Source of the DNA: Mycobacterium simiae
Lineage (GTDB): Bacteria; Actinomycetota; Actinomycetes; Mycobacteriales; Mycobacteriaceae
DNA length: 46,699 nt
NCBI RefSeq assembly: GCF_008370645.1
Contig: NZ_VTZN01000020.1
Span: 1-46,699, forward strand
Reading direction: 5' to 3'
In this document: piece by piece, positions 35,435-43,415 of the stretch
Layout: every line of letters begins with the position of its first letter
How positions within the stretch are numbered: the stretch's first letter is position 1
Program-made: the position numbers and the translations under genes
Notes under the pieces: model-generated
The model's input: only the letters and a program-made list of their open reading frames with translations
The model's database searches: none
Told to the model about the DNA's origin: nothing

Positions 35435-36325
35435 CTAGAGGCTATCGGGTGGGCGAAGGTACCTACGCCGATGGTGCAGCCGGAAGCCCCACGACGTCGC
35501 CGGTTCGGTCGCGGCGTCGGGCAGGGCCAGGTAGGCACGGGTCGCGCCGCGACCTGCGCCCCAAGCCAGTAGCGCGGCGCACAGCCGCGCGCCGCCGAAC
35601 TGTTTGTCGCCGGGTACTGCCGACAGTCCCACCCACCGGGTGCCGTCCGGTGCGTCCGTTACGGCTGCGCGAGCGACCGCCACGCCAGGCTGGGTACCGA
35701 ATGCCAGTTCGCCGTCAATAACTGCGGTAAGTACGTCGTTGGGTTCCTGGGGGTGATAGAGCCGCAGCCAGGCGTCGTCCGGGCGGGCCGACACGGCGAT
35801 TGTCCGGTCGGTTTGCTGGGTTGACGCATCATCGGTGTCGCGCACCCACACGTGTTCGATGTACTCCACCACCAGGTCGGACGCCGGTGGCAGTAGTCGG
35901 TCAGCGACGGCCAGTCGGGGCACGAGATCGCGTCGCCGGTACCAGGAGACGATCGCGCGGATGGTGCGGGTATGGGCTGAGATGTCCAGCGGGACAGCGG
36001 AATTGGCTGCGAGGCGGGCTCCGCGGCCGGCCCGCAGCAGCCAGCCGTCCAGCCACGCGTGTTCCAGGCCGGGCCAGGCTGCGGCAGCGGCGTACTCGAT
36101 AGCCCGGATCTCGGCGGTGCGTACCGGCGCATCGGTCAGCACTCGCACGGCTACGACGTCACTGGGCGCGATCTGGACCGTCGCGCCGGTCTTCGTCTGC
36201 ACCCGCACCGTCGGTGTGACTGCCAACAGCTGGCCCACCGCGTCGGTCAGCGGCGGGACCGATCCGAGCGGCCGGCGGTAGCGCACTGTTACTCGCGTTC
36301 CAAAGTTTGGCCAGGAGATCATCAT
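35435..36325 (-). CDS. GNAT-family acetyltransferase (Rv0428c-like)
   Basis: 296-residue protein with an N-terminal SH3-like/DUF part (TRVTVRYRRPLGSVPPLTDAVGQL, about 8-60) and a C-terminal GNAT fold. Acetyl-CoA-binding features are LSAVPGDKQFGGARLCAALLAWGAGRG, where the usual V-x-P-x-x-x-x-x-G-x(G/A) loop reads with some variation, and the conserved WGFRLHHRRRYL end. AIEYAAAAAWPGLEHAWLDGWLLR resembles the domain opening in this family. ATG 36325 shares one base with the def stop (TGATG), and a second ATG follows immediately. Substrate unknown; N-terminal or small-molecule acetylation next to peptide deformylase is possible but unproven. Confidence 0.88.
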   Translation of the reverse strand: MMISWPNFGTRVTVRYRRPLGSVPPLTDAVGQLLAVTPTVRVQTKTGATVQIAPSDVVAVRVLTDAPVRTAEIRAIEYAAAAAWPGLEHAWLDGWLLRAGRGARLAANSAVPLDISAHTRTIRAIVSWYRRRDLVPRLAVADRLLPPASDLVVEYIEHVWVRDTDDASTQQTDRTIAVSARPDDAWLRLYHPQEPNDVLTAVIDGELAFGTQPGVAVARAAVTDAPDGTRWVGLSAVPGDKQFGGARLCAALLAWGAGRGATRAYLALPDAATEPATSWGFRLHHRRRYLRPPDSL

Positions 36326-36918
36326 CAGTGACCGAACGGGTCGGGCCCCTCGCCCGGCAGCCACGACAGGCCGGGAACACCCCAGCCGTGTGACTTGACA
36401 GCTCGTTTCGCGCTGCGCGCATGACGGCCGATGAGACGGTCCAGGTAGAGGTATCCATCCAGGTGCCCGGTCTCGTGTTGCAGCATCCGCGCGAACAGGC
36501 CGGTGCCTTCGATGTCGACCGGCTTGCCGTCGGCGTCGAGTCCGGTGACTCGTGCCCACGTGGCGCGCCCGGTGGGAAACGATTCGCCGGGCACCGACAG
36601 GCAACCTTCCTCGTCGTGGTCGGGGTCGGGCATGGTTTCCGGAATTGCGGAGGTCTCCAGTACTGGGTTGATGACGACACCTCGACGGCGCGGATTATTG
36701 CCGCGGTCCTCGGCGCAGTCATAGACGAATACCCGCAGTCCGTACCCAATCTGGTTGGCGGCCAGGCCCACACCGTATGCGGCGTCCATGGTGTCGTACA
36801 TGTCAGCGATCAGCGTGGGCAGATCGGCCGGTAGCGATCCGTCGGCGGCGACCGGTATCGGATTCGTCGGAGTGTGCAGTACCGGATCGCCGACGATGCG
36901 AATGGGAACGACAGCCAT
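36325..36918 (-). CDS. def: peptide deformylase
   Basis: Removes the formyl group from the N-terminal methionine of new proteins. 197 residues, the length of the M. tuberculosis enzyme. All three motifs are intact: [10 protein letters not shown] (49-58), EGCLSVPG with metal-ligand Cys106, and QHETGHLDG with His148, Glu149 and His152. The start ATG 36918 is clear. It heads the def-GNAT-xthA run; the promoter should lie in the repeat-bearing 36919-37325 region shared with the divergent DUF3263 gene. Confidence 0.97.
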   Translation of the reverse strand: MAVVPIRIVGDPVLHTPTNPIPVAADGSLPADLPTLIADMYDTMDAAYGVGLAANQIGYGLRVFVYDCAEDRGNNPRRRGVVINPVLETSAIPETMPDPDHDEEGCLSVPGESFPTGRATWARVTGLDADGKPVDIEGTGLFARMLQHETGHLDGYLYLDRLIGRHARSAKRAVKSHGWGVPGLSWLPGEGPDPFGH

Positions 36919-36932
36919 GGTCGGCTAGCTTA

Positions 36933-37042
36933 GGCCCGCCTCGTAACCTTTCCGAGCCCGCCGTGTTGCGGCGGGTTGAGGAGGCGGGCAATTGGGCTGG
37001 GCCCGCCTCGTAACCTTTCCGAGCCGGCCGTGTTGCGGCGGG
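36933..37042. repeat. two tandem direct repeats, 67-bp period
   Basis: A 43-bp unit beginning GGCCCGCCTCGTAACC is present at 36933-36975 and 37000-37042 with a single mismatch and a 24-bp spacer. Each copy ends in a GC hairpin with loop TGTTG; in copy 1 the stem CCCGCCG/CGGCGGG is perfect (36957-36975), in copy 2 it has one mismatch. It lies in the divergent def/DUF3263 gap, the rest of which (37142-37325) shows no gene I can support. Confidence 0.9.
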
Positions 37043-37045
37043 CGA

Positions 37046-37141
37046 TCGAGTGTGCCGTGGCGGCTTCGAAAGTGCGCCTATGGCGGATTCGCGGCAAGAT
37101 AGCCGCCGGGTGCGCACTCTGGAAGCTCTCCGCACACTCGA
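37046..37141. repeat. dispersed palindromic element, copy C
   Basis: Bounded by perfect 10-bp inverted repeats TCGAGTGTGC (37046-37055) and GCACACTCGA (37132-37141). Inside are GTGCGCC, a GGCGG/CCGCC pair (about 37082 and 37113) and GTGCGCAC (37119-37126). The termini match those of the elements at 4311-4388 and 5316-5372, so this appears to be a dispersed family. It starts 4 bp after the tandem repeat. Confidence 0.65.
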
Positions 37142-37325
37142 CTCGACTGTCGGCCGCTCGGCGGAGGAAATGCAAGCCAATCCGCGTAAGTCGGCCGACT
37201 CGCGGGTCGGGTTCCCGGCGGACAGTTGCCGGCGTGGTTCAATATTCGCCGGAACATGCCCCGTTATAGGTCAAGTCATTCGAGCTAGTTTTGAGCATTC
37301 GCCGGAAGGGTCCAGGGTAAGCGAT

Positions 37326-37634
37326 ATGGACGGCGCTATGGCGCGGACAAATCGAGCGGGGGACGGCTCTGAAATCGCCCATGGTTTGACTCGTCGTGAG
37401 CACGACATCCTGGCTTTCGAACGTCAGTGGTGGAAGTTCGCCGGTGTCAAGGAAGATGCCATCAAAGAGTTGTTCTCGATGTCGGCGACACGCTACTACC
37501 AAGTGCTCAATGCGCTGGTTGATCGACCCGAAGCGCTGGCTGCAGACCCTATGTTGGTGAAGCGCTTGCGGCGGCTCCGGGCCAGCCGTCAGAAGGCGCG
37601 CGCAGCACGGCGCCTGGGCTTTGAGGTGACCTGA
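37326..37634 (+). CDS. DUF3263 protein (Rv0430-like)
   Basis: A 102-residue soluble protein, matching the length of Rv0430 as remembered. The conserved core is LTRREHDILAFERQWWKFAG followed by AIKELFSMSATRYYQVLNAL, which looks like a helix-turn-helix-type segment, then a basic C-terminus (KRLRRLRASRQKARAARRLG). A DNA-binding role is plausible but unproven. ATG 37326 is preferred; a longer open frame runs upstream through the palindromic element and is not credible. virR follows 64 bp downstream. Confidence 0.9.
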   Translation: MDGAMARTNRAGDGSEIAHGLTRREHDILAFERQWWKFAGVKEDAIKELFSMSATRYYQVLNALVDRPEALAADPMLVKRLRRLRASRQKARAARRLGFEVT

Positions 37635-37698
37635 CCCCCCATCCGGCTCGGTGCCTGCCGTTGCAGGTTTGGGCCTAATCCTGGCTACAGTTGGCTCG

Positions 37699-38172
37699 AT
37701 GAACGAGCGTGTACCCGACTCTTCGGGACTTCCTCTACGGGCCATGGTGATGGTGCTGTTGTTCCTGGGCGTCATCTTCTTGCTGCTTGGCTGGCAGGCT
37801 TTGGGTTCGTCCGGGAATTCGGACGACGACTCCGCGCCGGTGGCCAGCATGACGACCACGAGTTCGGAGCCGAGCTCGACGAGCGCCAAACCAGCGGTGA
37901 ACCAGGCCGAGGTGCGCGTCTACAATATTTCCGGCAAAGAAGGCGTTGCCGCCCGCGTCGCAGATCAACTCAAGGCGGCCGGTTTCAAAGTGACTGAAGT
38001 CACTAATCTTTCGGTGGCCGATGTCTCAGCGACCACCGTTTATTACGGCGATGCGGAAGGTGAGCGGGCCACCGCGGACGCGGTGGGTCAAAAGCTGGGA
38101 GCACCGGTGGAGCGGCGAATCGCCGAACTTGCCGAGCAGGCGCCCGGCGTCATCGTCCTAGTGATGGGTTGA
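37699..38172 (+). CDS. virR: VirR-like LytR_C-domain membrane protein
   Basis: 157 residues: a short N-terminus, one membrane segment about 14-33 (RAMVMVLLFLGVIFLLLGW), a Ser/Thr-rich linker and a LytR_C domain from about 70 (AEVRVYNISGKEGVAARVAD ... AATTVYYGDAEGERATADAVG). The M. tuberculosis orthologue Rv0431 (VirR) restrains membrane-vesicle release and influences cell-wall integrity, probably through LytR-CpsA-Psr enzymes. ATG 37699 matches the conserved VPDSSGLPLRAM context. Confidence 0.93.
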   Translation: MNERVPDSSGLPLRAMVMVLLFLGVIFLLLGWQALGSSGNSDDDSAPVASMTTTSSEPSSTSAKPAVNQAEVRVYNISGKEGVAARVADQLKAAGFKVTEVTNLSVADVSATTVYYGDAEGERATADAVGQKLGAPVERRIAELAEQAPGVIVLVMG

Positions 38173-38240
38173 GCTGGTCCCCTTCGCTGTTCGTCGCGAC
38201 CCGCTCGGTGGGTACCACGTCGCCAGGTTAGGCTCTCGCT

Positions 38241-38957
38241 ATGTCGCAACCCGCCGGTCACCGCAATGTCGCCGTTATCAGCCTGTCCGCCATCGCCGCG
38301 GCCGCGTGCGTCGCGGTGGTAAGTGCCTGCTCGTCGCCACAACATGCGTCAACGACACCGGGTACTACGCCCTCAATCTGGACCGGATCGCCCGCGCCGG
38401 CGGGCGCCGAGGGGCATCGAGAGGGGAAGCCCGCAGCCGAGAGCTTGACTACCCAACTGCGGGCGCCCGACGGCACCGAGGTTGCCACCGCCAAGCTCGA
38501 GTTCGCTAACGGGTACGCGACCGTCACGATCGCGACATCCAGTACCGGCCGGCTGGCACCGGGTTTCCACGGCGTACACATCCACCAGACGGGAAAGTGT
38601 GAGCCCAATTCGGTCGCCCCGGCCGGCGGCGCGCCCGGCGACTTCCTGTCCGCGGGCGGGCACTTCCAGGTGCCCGGGCGCGCCAAGGCCGGACAATCCA
38701 GCGGTGACCTGACTTCGCTGCAGGTGCGCAGCGACGGCAGCGGGACGCTGGTGACCACCACCGACGCATTCACCATGGAAGACCTGTTGATCGGCGAAAA
38801 GACCGCAATCATCATCCACGCCGGCGCCGACAACTTCGCCAACATCCCAGCGGACCGCTACACCCAGCTCAACGGGACACCGGGTCCTGATCAGACCACG
38901 TTGGCCACCGGTGACGCTGGTAAGCGGGTGGCGTGCGGTGTCATCGGTTCCGGCTAG
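38241..38957 (+). CDS. sodC: periplasmic Cu superoxide dismutase SodC
   Basis: Lipoprotein Cu(,Zn)-type superoxide dismutase, 238 residues, lipobox VVSAC (Cys30), then a Pro/Ser-rich linker. Copper ligands are His113 and His115 (HIH), His141 (GGH) and His193 (IIHAGADN); the disulfide pair is Cys120 and the Cys of VACGVIGSG near the end. The two additional histidines of the zinc loop are absent ([19 protein letters not shown]), as in the zinc-free M. tuberculosis enzyme, and here the HYH of that protein reads HFQ. Start ATG 38241. Protects against external superoxide. Its end overlaps the proposed start of the next gene by 20 bp. Confidence 0.95.
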   Translation: MSQPAGHRNVAVISLSAIAAAACVAVVSACSSPQHASTTPGTTPSIWTGSPAPAGAEGHREGKPAAESLTTQLRAPDGTEVATAKLEFANGYATVTIATSSTGRLAPGFHGVHIHQTGKCEPNSVAPAGGAPGDFLSAGGHFQVPGRAKAGQSSGDLTSLQVRSDGSGTLVTTTDAFTMEDLLIGEKTAIIIHAGADNFANIPADRYTQLNGTPGPDQTTLATGDAGKRVACGVIGSG

Positions 38958-40101
38958 CTCGCCGGCCGGGAGGGCGCCCACAAAAGGTGATTCCCGTATC
39001 GACTTCGCTCGTTCGCCGCGGCCGACGGTGGGCGTGGAGTGGGAGTTCGCCCTCGTCGACGCCCAAACCCGGGATCTGAGCAACGAAGCCACCGCAGTTA
39101 TCGCCGAGATCGGCGAAAACCCGCGTGTGCACCAGGAATTGCTGCGTAACACCGTGGAAGTGGTCAGCGGCATCTGCGAATGCGCCGCTGAGGCAATGGC
39201 GGATTTGCGCGATACCCTTGGGCCTGCCCGGCGGATCGTCCGGGACCGTGGCATGGAGCTGTTCTGCGCCGGCACCCATCCGTTCGCGAAGTGGTCCACC
39301 CAGAAGCTCACCGACGCGCCGCGTTATGCCGAGTTGATCAAGCGCACGCAATGGTGGGGCCGGCAGATGCTGATCTGGGGCGTGCACGTCCACGTCGGGA
39401 TCTCGTCGACAAACAAGGTGATGCCGATCATCTCGTCACTGCTGAACTACTACCCGCACCTGTTGGCGCTGTCGGCGTCCTCGCCATGGTGGGGCGGCGA
39501 AGACACCGGGTATGCCAGCAACCGGGCGATGATGTTTCAGCAGCTCCCCACTGCCGGGTTGCCGTTCCAGTTTCAGACGTGGGCCGAGTTCGAAAGCTTC
39601 GTTTATGACCAGAAGAAGACCGGCATCATCGATCACATGAACGAAATCCGTTGGGACATAAGGCCTTCGCCGCACCTCGGCACCATCGAGATCCGGGTGT
39701 GCGACGGGGTTTCCAATCTGCGCGAGCTCGGTGCGTTGGTCGCGTTGATGCATTGTCTGGTGGTCGACCTGGACCGCCGGCTCGACGCCGGCGAGACGCT
39801 GCCGACCATGCCGCCCTGGCATGTGCAGGAAAACAAGTGGCGTGCCGCCCGCTACGGCCTGGACGCGGTGATCATCTTGGACGACGACAGCAACGAGCAG
39901 TTGGTCACCGAGCACCTCGAGGACGTACTGACCCGGCTGGAGCCGGTGGCCAAGTCACTAAATTGCTCCGATGAGCTGGCCGCCGTGGCCGACATCCCCC
40001 GTATCGGCGCCTCCTACCAGCGGCAGCGACGGGTGGCCGAGGACCACGATGGTGACCTGCGCGCGGTCGTTGACGCATTGGTCGCCGAGCTTGATATTTA
40101 A
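38938..40101 (+). CDS. carboxylate-amine ligase, GCS2/YbdK family (Rv0433-like)
   Basis: ATP-dependent ligase of the glutamate-cysteine ligase 2 family, about 387 residues. Family blocks: [17 protein letters not shown] near the N-terminus, [23 protein letters not shown] with metal-binding residues, [36 protein letters not shown] and [10 protein letters not shown]. Mycobacteria use mycothiol and ergothioneine rather than glutathione, so the real substrate may not be cysteine. GTG 38938 overlaps sodC by 20 bp; the conserved part begins at about residue 18, and a shorter start cannot be excluded. The stop TAA overlaps the stop of the convergent gene in a shared TTAA. Confidence 0.88.
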   Translation: MSSVPASSPAGRAPTKGDSRIDFARSPRPTVGVEWEFALVDAQTRDLSNEATAVIAEIGENPRVHQELLRNTVEVVSGICECAAEAMADLRDTLGPARRIVRDRGMELFCAGTHPFAKWSTQKLTDAPRYAELIKRTQWWGRQMLIWGVHVHVGISSTNKVMPIISSLLNYYPHLLALSASSPWWGGEDTGYASNRAMMFQQLPTAGLPFQFQTWAEFESFVYDQKKTGIIDHMNEIRWDIRPSPHLGTIEIRVCDGVSNLRELGALVALMHCLVVDLDRRLDAGETLPTMPPWHVQENKWRAARYGLDAVIILDDDSNEQLVTEHLEDVLTRLEPVAKSLNCSDELAAVADIPRIGASYQRQRRVAEDHDGDLRAVVDALVAELDI

Positions 40102-40580
40102 GCGGATCTGGTTGCCTGGCCTTTCGGAAGCCGCCATGCCTGAACGACGCCCGCCACACCGAGCGCGGCGTAGGGACCGGTGACCGCCAGCAGGCTCACG
40201 AGCGTGCGGACTCCGGGGTCGCCGCGCTTGAGGCTTTTCAGCTCGATCAGCGCGTTGACGTTGTCCAGCGTGTCGACCATGAGTCCGATCCGTTGCCAGC
40301 GTCGCCGGTTGGGCTCGTCGCTGGACAAATAGCCCAAGCCGAGCGCCATCGCGCGGGCCCCGAAGACCCGAATCAGGTACTTCAGCTCGGTCGACAGCAT
40401 GTGGTCCGGCACGCCGTTGATGCGGGTTTGCGACCGCGGTGAAGCAAATGCGGCACCGCCTAACACGACCCGGCCGACCGCCGCCGCGGTGAACGCCCGG
40501 CGCAGAACGGTTGGCTGGGGCGCAAGGCCAGAAGCGGATCGAGGCGTCATGACCGCATTGTTGAGCCCTACGGTAAGCAT
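40098..40580 (-). CDS. small membrane protein, possibly DUF4267-like
   Basis: A 160-residue protein from ATG 40580. Hydrophobic or amphipathic segments are FTAAAVGRVVLGGAAF (about 30-45), FGARAMALGLGYLS (about 73-87) and TLVSLLAVTGPYAALGVAG (about 128-147). No catalytic motif. An in-frame ATG at 40721 would overlap the divergent regulator by 85 bp and is rejected; ATG 40550 is a second possibility. The start codon lies 4 bp from a perfect palindrome that it shares with the regulator gene, so it is probably the regulator's target. Stop overlaps the GCS2-ligase stop. I do not recall this gene at this locus in M. tuberculosis. Confidence 0.78.
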   Translation of the reverse strand: MLTVGLNNAVMTPRSASGLAPQPTVLRRAFTAAAVGRVVLGGAAFASPRSQTRINGVPDHMLSTELKYLIRVFGARAMALGLGYLSSDEPNRRRWQRIGLMVDTLDNVNALIELKSLKRGDPGVRTLVSLLAVTGPYAALGVAGVVQAWRLPKGQATRSA

Positions 40581-40584
40581 GTCG

Positions 40585-40601
40585 ATTACCTGACAGGTAA
40601 T
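40585..40601. promoter_or_regulatory. 17-bp perfect palindrome, candidate operator
   Basis: ATTACCTGACAGGTAAT is an 8-1-8 perfect inverted repeat in the divergent gap between the small membrane protein (ATG 40580) and the XRE regulator (GTG 40637). It is AT-rich relative to its surroundings. The placement is typical of an operator that controls both genes, with the regulator as likely binder. Confidence 0.8.
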
Positions 40602-40636
40602 GGTTTGCCTGGCCGTTGCGACGATAGATTGCACAA

Positions 40637-41470
40637 GTGTCCGTCGGTGCAGCGGTGCGGGAGTGGCGCACGCGCCGGCGCCTGAGCCAGATGGAGCTGG
40701 CTCATCGGGTCGGGGTGTCACCGCGTCATATCAGTTTCGTGGAGACCGGCCGCGCAAACGCCAGCCGGAGTCTGCTGCTCGGCATCGGCGAGTCGCTCGA
40801 CCTTCCCCTAGGCGCCCGCAACCGCCTGCTATTGGCTGGCGGCTACGCGCCCGCGTTCAGCGAGCACACGCTGGACGCCGACCAGATGAGACCCGTGAAG
40901 GCCGCCGTCGACGCGGTGCTGGCCGGGCACGCGCCGTATCCGGCTATCGTCACCGACGCCTGCTGGAATCTGGTTGCCGCCAACGTTGGCTGCTTGGTGC
41001 TTGTTGAGGGAGTTGACGCCGCTCTGTTGTCCAAGCCGATCAACGTGATGAGGCTATGCCTGCACCCGCGAGGGTTGGCTTCGCGGTTGCTCAACCATGG
41101 CGAGGTGCATGACGCCATACTGCGCCGAGTCCGCCGTCACGCCGAGGCCACCGCGGCACCCGACATCAGCCGGCTGTATCAAGAGTTGTCGGAATACCCG
41201 GCACCGCGGGTTGGAACGGCCCAGCATCCACACCAGCTTTACGTGCCCTTTGAGTTGCTCGGCGTCGATGGCGCCAAATTGCGGTTCATTAACACCATCG
41301 CGACGTTCGGCAGCCCGCTCGATGTCTGCGTGGAGAGCCTGGCCATGGAGTCGTTCTTTCCGGCGGACCCTGCTACCGCCGCTTACTTGCATCGGCTCAA
41401 TAACGTCGAGCAATGGCGTGGCGTCGCCGAGCGGTACCCGCAGTTACTCGACTACCTCAGTGGTCACTAG
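40637..41470 (+). CDS. XRE-family regulator with MmyB-like ligand-binding domain
   Basis: 277 residues. N-terminal helix-turn-helix of the Xre type, about 6-62 (VREWRTRRRLSQMELAHRVG, VSPRHISFVETGRANAS), then the MmyB-type domain, about 95-265 (YPAIVTDACWNLVAANVG, VMRLCLHPRGLASRLLNHGE, LETLAMESFFPAD-like SLAMESFFPAD). Proteins of this class are thought to bind small or lipidic ligands; the ligand here is unknown. GTG 40637 opens the conserved SVGAAVREWR. The palindrome at 40585-40601 upstream probably mediates autoregulation and control of the divergent membrane protein. Confidence 0.92.
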   Translation: MSVGAAVREWRTRRRLSQMELAHRVGVSPRHISFVETGRANASRSLLLGIGESLDLPLGARNRLLLAGGYAPAFSEHTLDADQMRPVKAAVDAVLAGHAPYPAIVTDACWNLVAANVGCLVLVEGVDAALLSKPINVMRLCLHPRGLASRLLNHGEVHDAILRRVRRHAEATAAPDISRLYQELSEYPAPRVGTAQHPHQLYVPFELLGVDGAKLRFINTIATFGSPLDVCVESLAMESFFPADPATAAYLHRLNNVEQWRGVAERYPQLLDYLSGH

Positions 41471-41540
41471 CGTGGTGCCCATGGTACCGGCGGCGGTTGC
41501 AGCCGCGGCGGTTTCGCGCGGGTGGTACTGAGGCGGCTCC

Positions 41541-42197
41541 ATGTCAGCTCCCAAACCTGTTGAACTGCCGATGTTTCCGCTGGAATCGGCGCTGCTGCCG
41601 AACCAAGAGCTACCGCTGCGTATCTTCGAACCCCGATACGGCGCCCTGGTGCGGCACTGCATCAACCGCGGCGATCCGTTTGGCGTGGTATTGATCTCGC
41701 GGGGCCGCGAGGTCGGTGGCGGCGACGCACGCTGTGACGTGGGTACGCTGGCCCGGATCAACGAGCACATCGATCACGGCTCGGGCCTGTACACGCTGCG
41801 CTGCCGAACCGGCGAGCGGATCCGCGTCTGCGATTGGTTAACTGACGATCCCTATCCGCGAGCCAACGTGCAGATCTGGCCCGACGAGCCAGGGGATCCG
41901 AGCAAGCCGGTTACCGAATCCCAGCTGGCTGAGGTCGGCGATCGGGTAATGGCCCTGTTCGCGCGGATCGCGACCGCTCACGAGATGCGGCTGCCCAGCC
42001 GCGAGGAGGTGCTGGGCGACTACCAATCCGCCGCACTGGATGCCGGAAAGCGTCTGTACGCGTTGGCTTCTCGCATTCCGATCGGCTCGGCCGACCGCTA
42101 TGCGGTGCTGTCCGCGCCGTCGGCGGCCGATCGGCTTGCCGCGCTCCGCGAGGCCGTCGACTCGCTGGCCGCGGTGGTGGAGTTTCAGCTGTCCTGA
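41541..42197 (+). CDS. LON-substrate-binding-domain protein (Rv0434-like)
   Basis: 218 residues, almost entirely the Lon N-terminal substrate-binding domain: LPMFPLESALLPNQELPLRIFEPRY near the start, then FGVVLISRGREVGGGD and VGTLARINEHIDHGSGLYTL, with a helical C-terminus. There is no AAA or protease domain, so it is a stand-alone family member (YcaP/CRBN-like fold) of unknown role, perhaps in substrate recognition. ATG 41541 is the natural start. Its 3' end overlaps mnhG by 13 bp in convergent orientation. Confidence 0.92.
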   Translation: MSAPKPVELPMFPLESALLPNQELPLRIFEPRYGALVRHCINRGDPFGVVLISRGREVGGGDARCDVGTLARINEHIDHGSGLYTLRCRTGERIRVCDWLTDDPYPRANVQIWPDEPGDPSKPVTESQLAEVGDRVMALFARIATAHEMRLPSREEVLGDYQSAALDAGKRLYALASRIPIGSADRYAVLSAPSAADRLAALREAVDSLAAVVEFQLS

Positions 42198-42559
42198 GCG
42201 TCCCGCGCGCCCAAGCCACGCTGAGTAACGGCGGCGTCTGCTTCGAGCTCGTCGGTCACCAGGCGGTCCGCCAGCTCCTGTTCGCGGTAGGCCAACCGCC
42301 CAACGCGGTGCGCGATCACCGGCGCGGTGATCACGGCGAACACGCCCGTCACGATGAGCATTCCGACGTCGGAATTATCGCGGAGCTGGAGGCTCGCGCC
42401 GGCCAGGGCCAGCAGCAGCCCAGCGACCTGGGGCTTGGTGGCGGAGTGCATTCGTGCCAGCGTGTCGGTGAAGCGGATAACCCCGATCGCTGCGGTCAGC
42501 GCCAGCGCTGAACCGGCCAGCAGCAATACGCCCGAAACCACGTCCAAAAACACACTCAT
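42185..42559 (-). CDS. mnhG: Mrp antiporter subunit G
   Basis: 124-residue MnhG/PhaG/MrpG subunit of the multisubunit Na+(K+)/H+ antiporter. Three membrane segments: about 5-28, 45-60 and 67-90. The conserved GVIRFTDTLARMHSATKPQVAGLLL is the family signature. A soluble tail (ELADRLVTDELEADAA) follows. ATG 42559 overlaps the mnhF stop as ATGA. Last gene of the operon; its end overlaps the convergent LON-domain gene by 13 bp. Confidence 0.92.
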   Translation of the reverse strand: MSVFLDVVSGVLLLAGSALALTAAIGVIRFTDTLARMHSATKPQVAGLLLALAGASLQLRDNSDVGMLIVTGVFAVITAPVIAHRVGRLAYREQELADRLVTDELEADAAVTQRGLGARDAQDS

Positions 42560-42864
42560 TGACTTGTCTCCTCGGTGCCGGTGCCGGTGCCGGTGCCGGT
42601 GCCGGTGTCGGTGTCGGGGACCCGAAACCGGGCGACGCTGACCGAGCCGGTGAAGCCGATCAACGCCAGCGCAGCCAGGCTGGAGACCACCGTGGTGTCG
42701 CGACTGGCGGCCGCCCAGGCACAGGTCGCGCACATGACGACCGCGACCAGGGCGTCGAGCGCGACCAGTCGGTCCAAGGTGCTGGGTCCCGCCAGCAGCC
42801 GGGCGGTGGTGAGGATCGCGGCGGTTCCCAGCAGCAGCGCGGTCAACACCCATATCGTCGTCAT
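42556..42864 (-). CDS. mnhF: Mrp antiporter subunit F
   Basis: 102-residue MnhF/MrpF subunit with three membrane helices (about 4-22, 36-53, 60-76) and the family pattern ARLLAGPSTLDRLVALDALV. The C-terminus is odd: a run of alternating Asp-Thr and Gly-Thr pairs (DTDTGTGTGTGTGT) encoded by a hexanucleotide repeat. Start ATG 42864 overlaps the mnhE stop as ATGA, and its stop overlaps mnhG the same way. Confidence 0.92.
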   Translation of the reverse strand: MTTIWVLTALLLGTAAILTTARLLAGPSTLDRLVALDALVAVVMCATCAWAAASRDTTVVSSLAALALIGFTGSVSVARFRVPDTDTGTGTGTGTGTEETSQ

Positions 42865-43415
42865 TGTTGCTCCTCGGTGGGGGCCGGTAGCCACTCGGCG
42901 TCGCGCTCGAAAGCGGCCACCAGCAGCCGCTCGACGTTGGTGACCTGTCGATAGAAGGCTGCGACGGCGCGCGGCGAACCGGCGTCGATCACGTGGCAGA
43001 ACATCACCCGGCGCACCTGGTCGATCTCCAGCGAGATGGATCCCGGCAGCAGCGACATAATGTTGGCGGCCAACACCAGCACCAGATCGGACTTGACCGA
43101 TAGCTGGACCCGCAACACCGCGGCCGGGGGAGGGGGGCTGGGTCTGATGGCCAACCAGGACACCTGCACGCTGGATACCAGCAGATACCAGCCCACCCGG
43201 GCGATCAGCCGAACCAGCGACACCGGGTGCAGTCGGCCCTGCACTGGCACCGCTGGCAGCGACAGCAAGGTGGTGATCGCCGCGGCGACCAGCAGCCCGC
43301 TGATCGCGGTGGCGACCGAGTAATCGCCCCACAGCAGTTGCCAGACGGCCATCAGCGCGATCAGTACGGTGACGCGCCGCAGCACCGCCCGCAGCCGGGA
43401 TCTTCCGGACCTCAT
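42861..43415 (-). CDS. mnhE: Mrp antiporter subunit E
   Basis: 184-residue MnhE/MrpE subunit. N-terminal membrane helices (TVLIALMAVWQLLWGDYSVA, GLLVAAAITTLLSL, VGWYLLVSSVQVSWLAI) and a C-terminal cytoplasmic domain with the conserved VLAANIMSLLPGSISLEID and the H-V-I-D turn. ATG 43415 overlaps the mnhD stop as ATGA. A much longer open frame continues upstream across mnhD but is a wrong-frame artefact. Confidence 0.92.
   Translation of the reverse strand: MRSGRSRLRAVLRRVTVLIALMAVWQLLWGDYSVATAISGLLVAAAITTLLSLPAVPVQGRLHPVSLVRLIARVGWYLLVSSVQVSWLAIRPSPPPPAAVLRVQLSVKSDLVLVLAANIMSLLPGSISLEIDQVRRVMFCHVIDAGSPRAVAAFYRQVTNVERLLVAAFERDAEWLPAPTEEQQ

Noticed and set aside
37050..37325. Upstream extension of the DUF3263 frame
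   Set aside because: Runs through the palindromic element with no conserved residues; the known family starts at ATG 37326.
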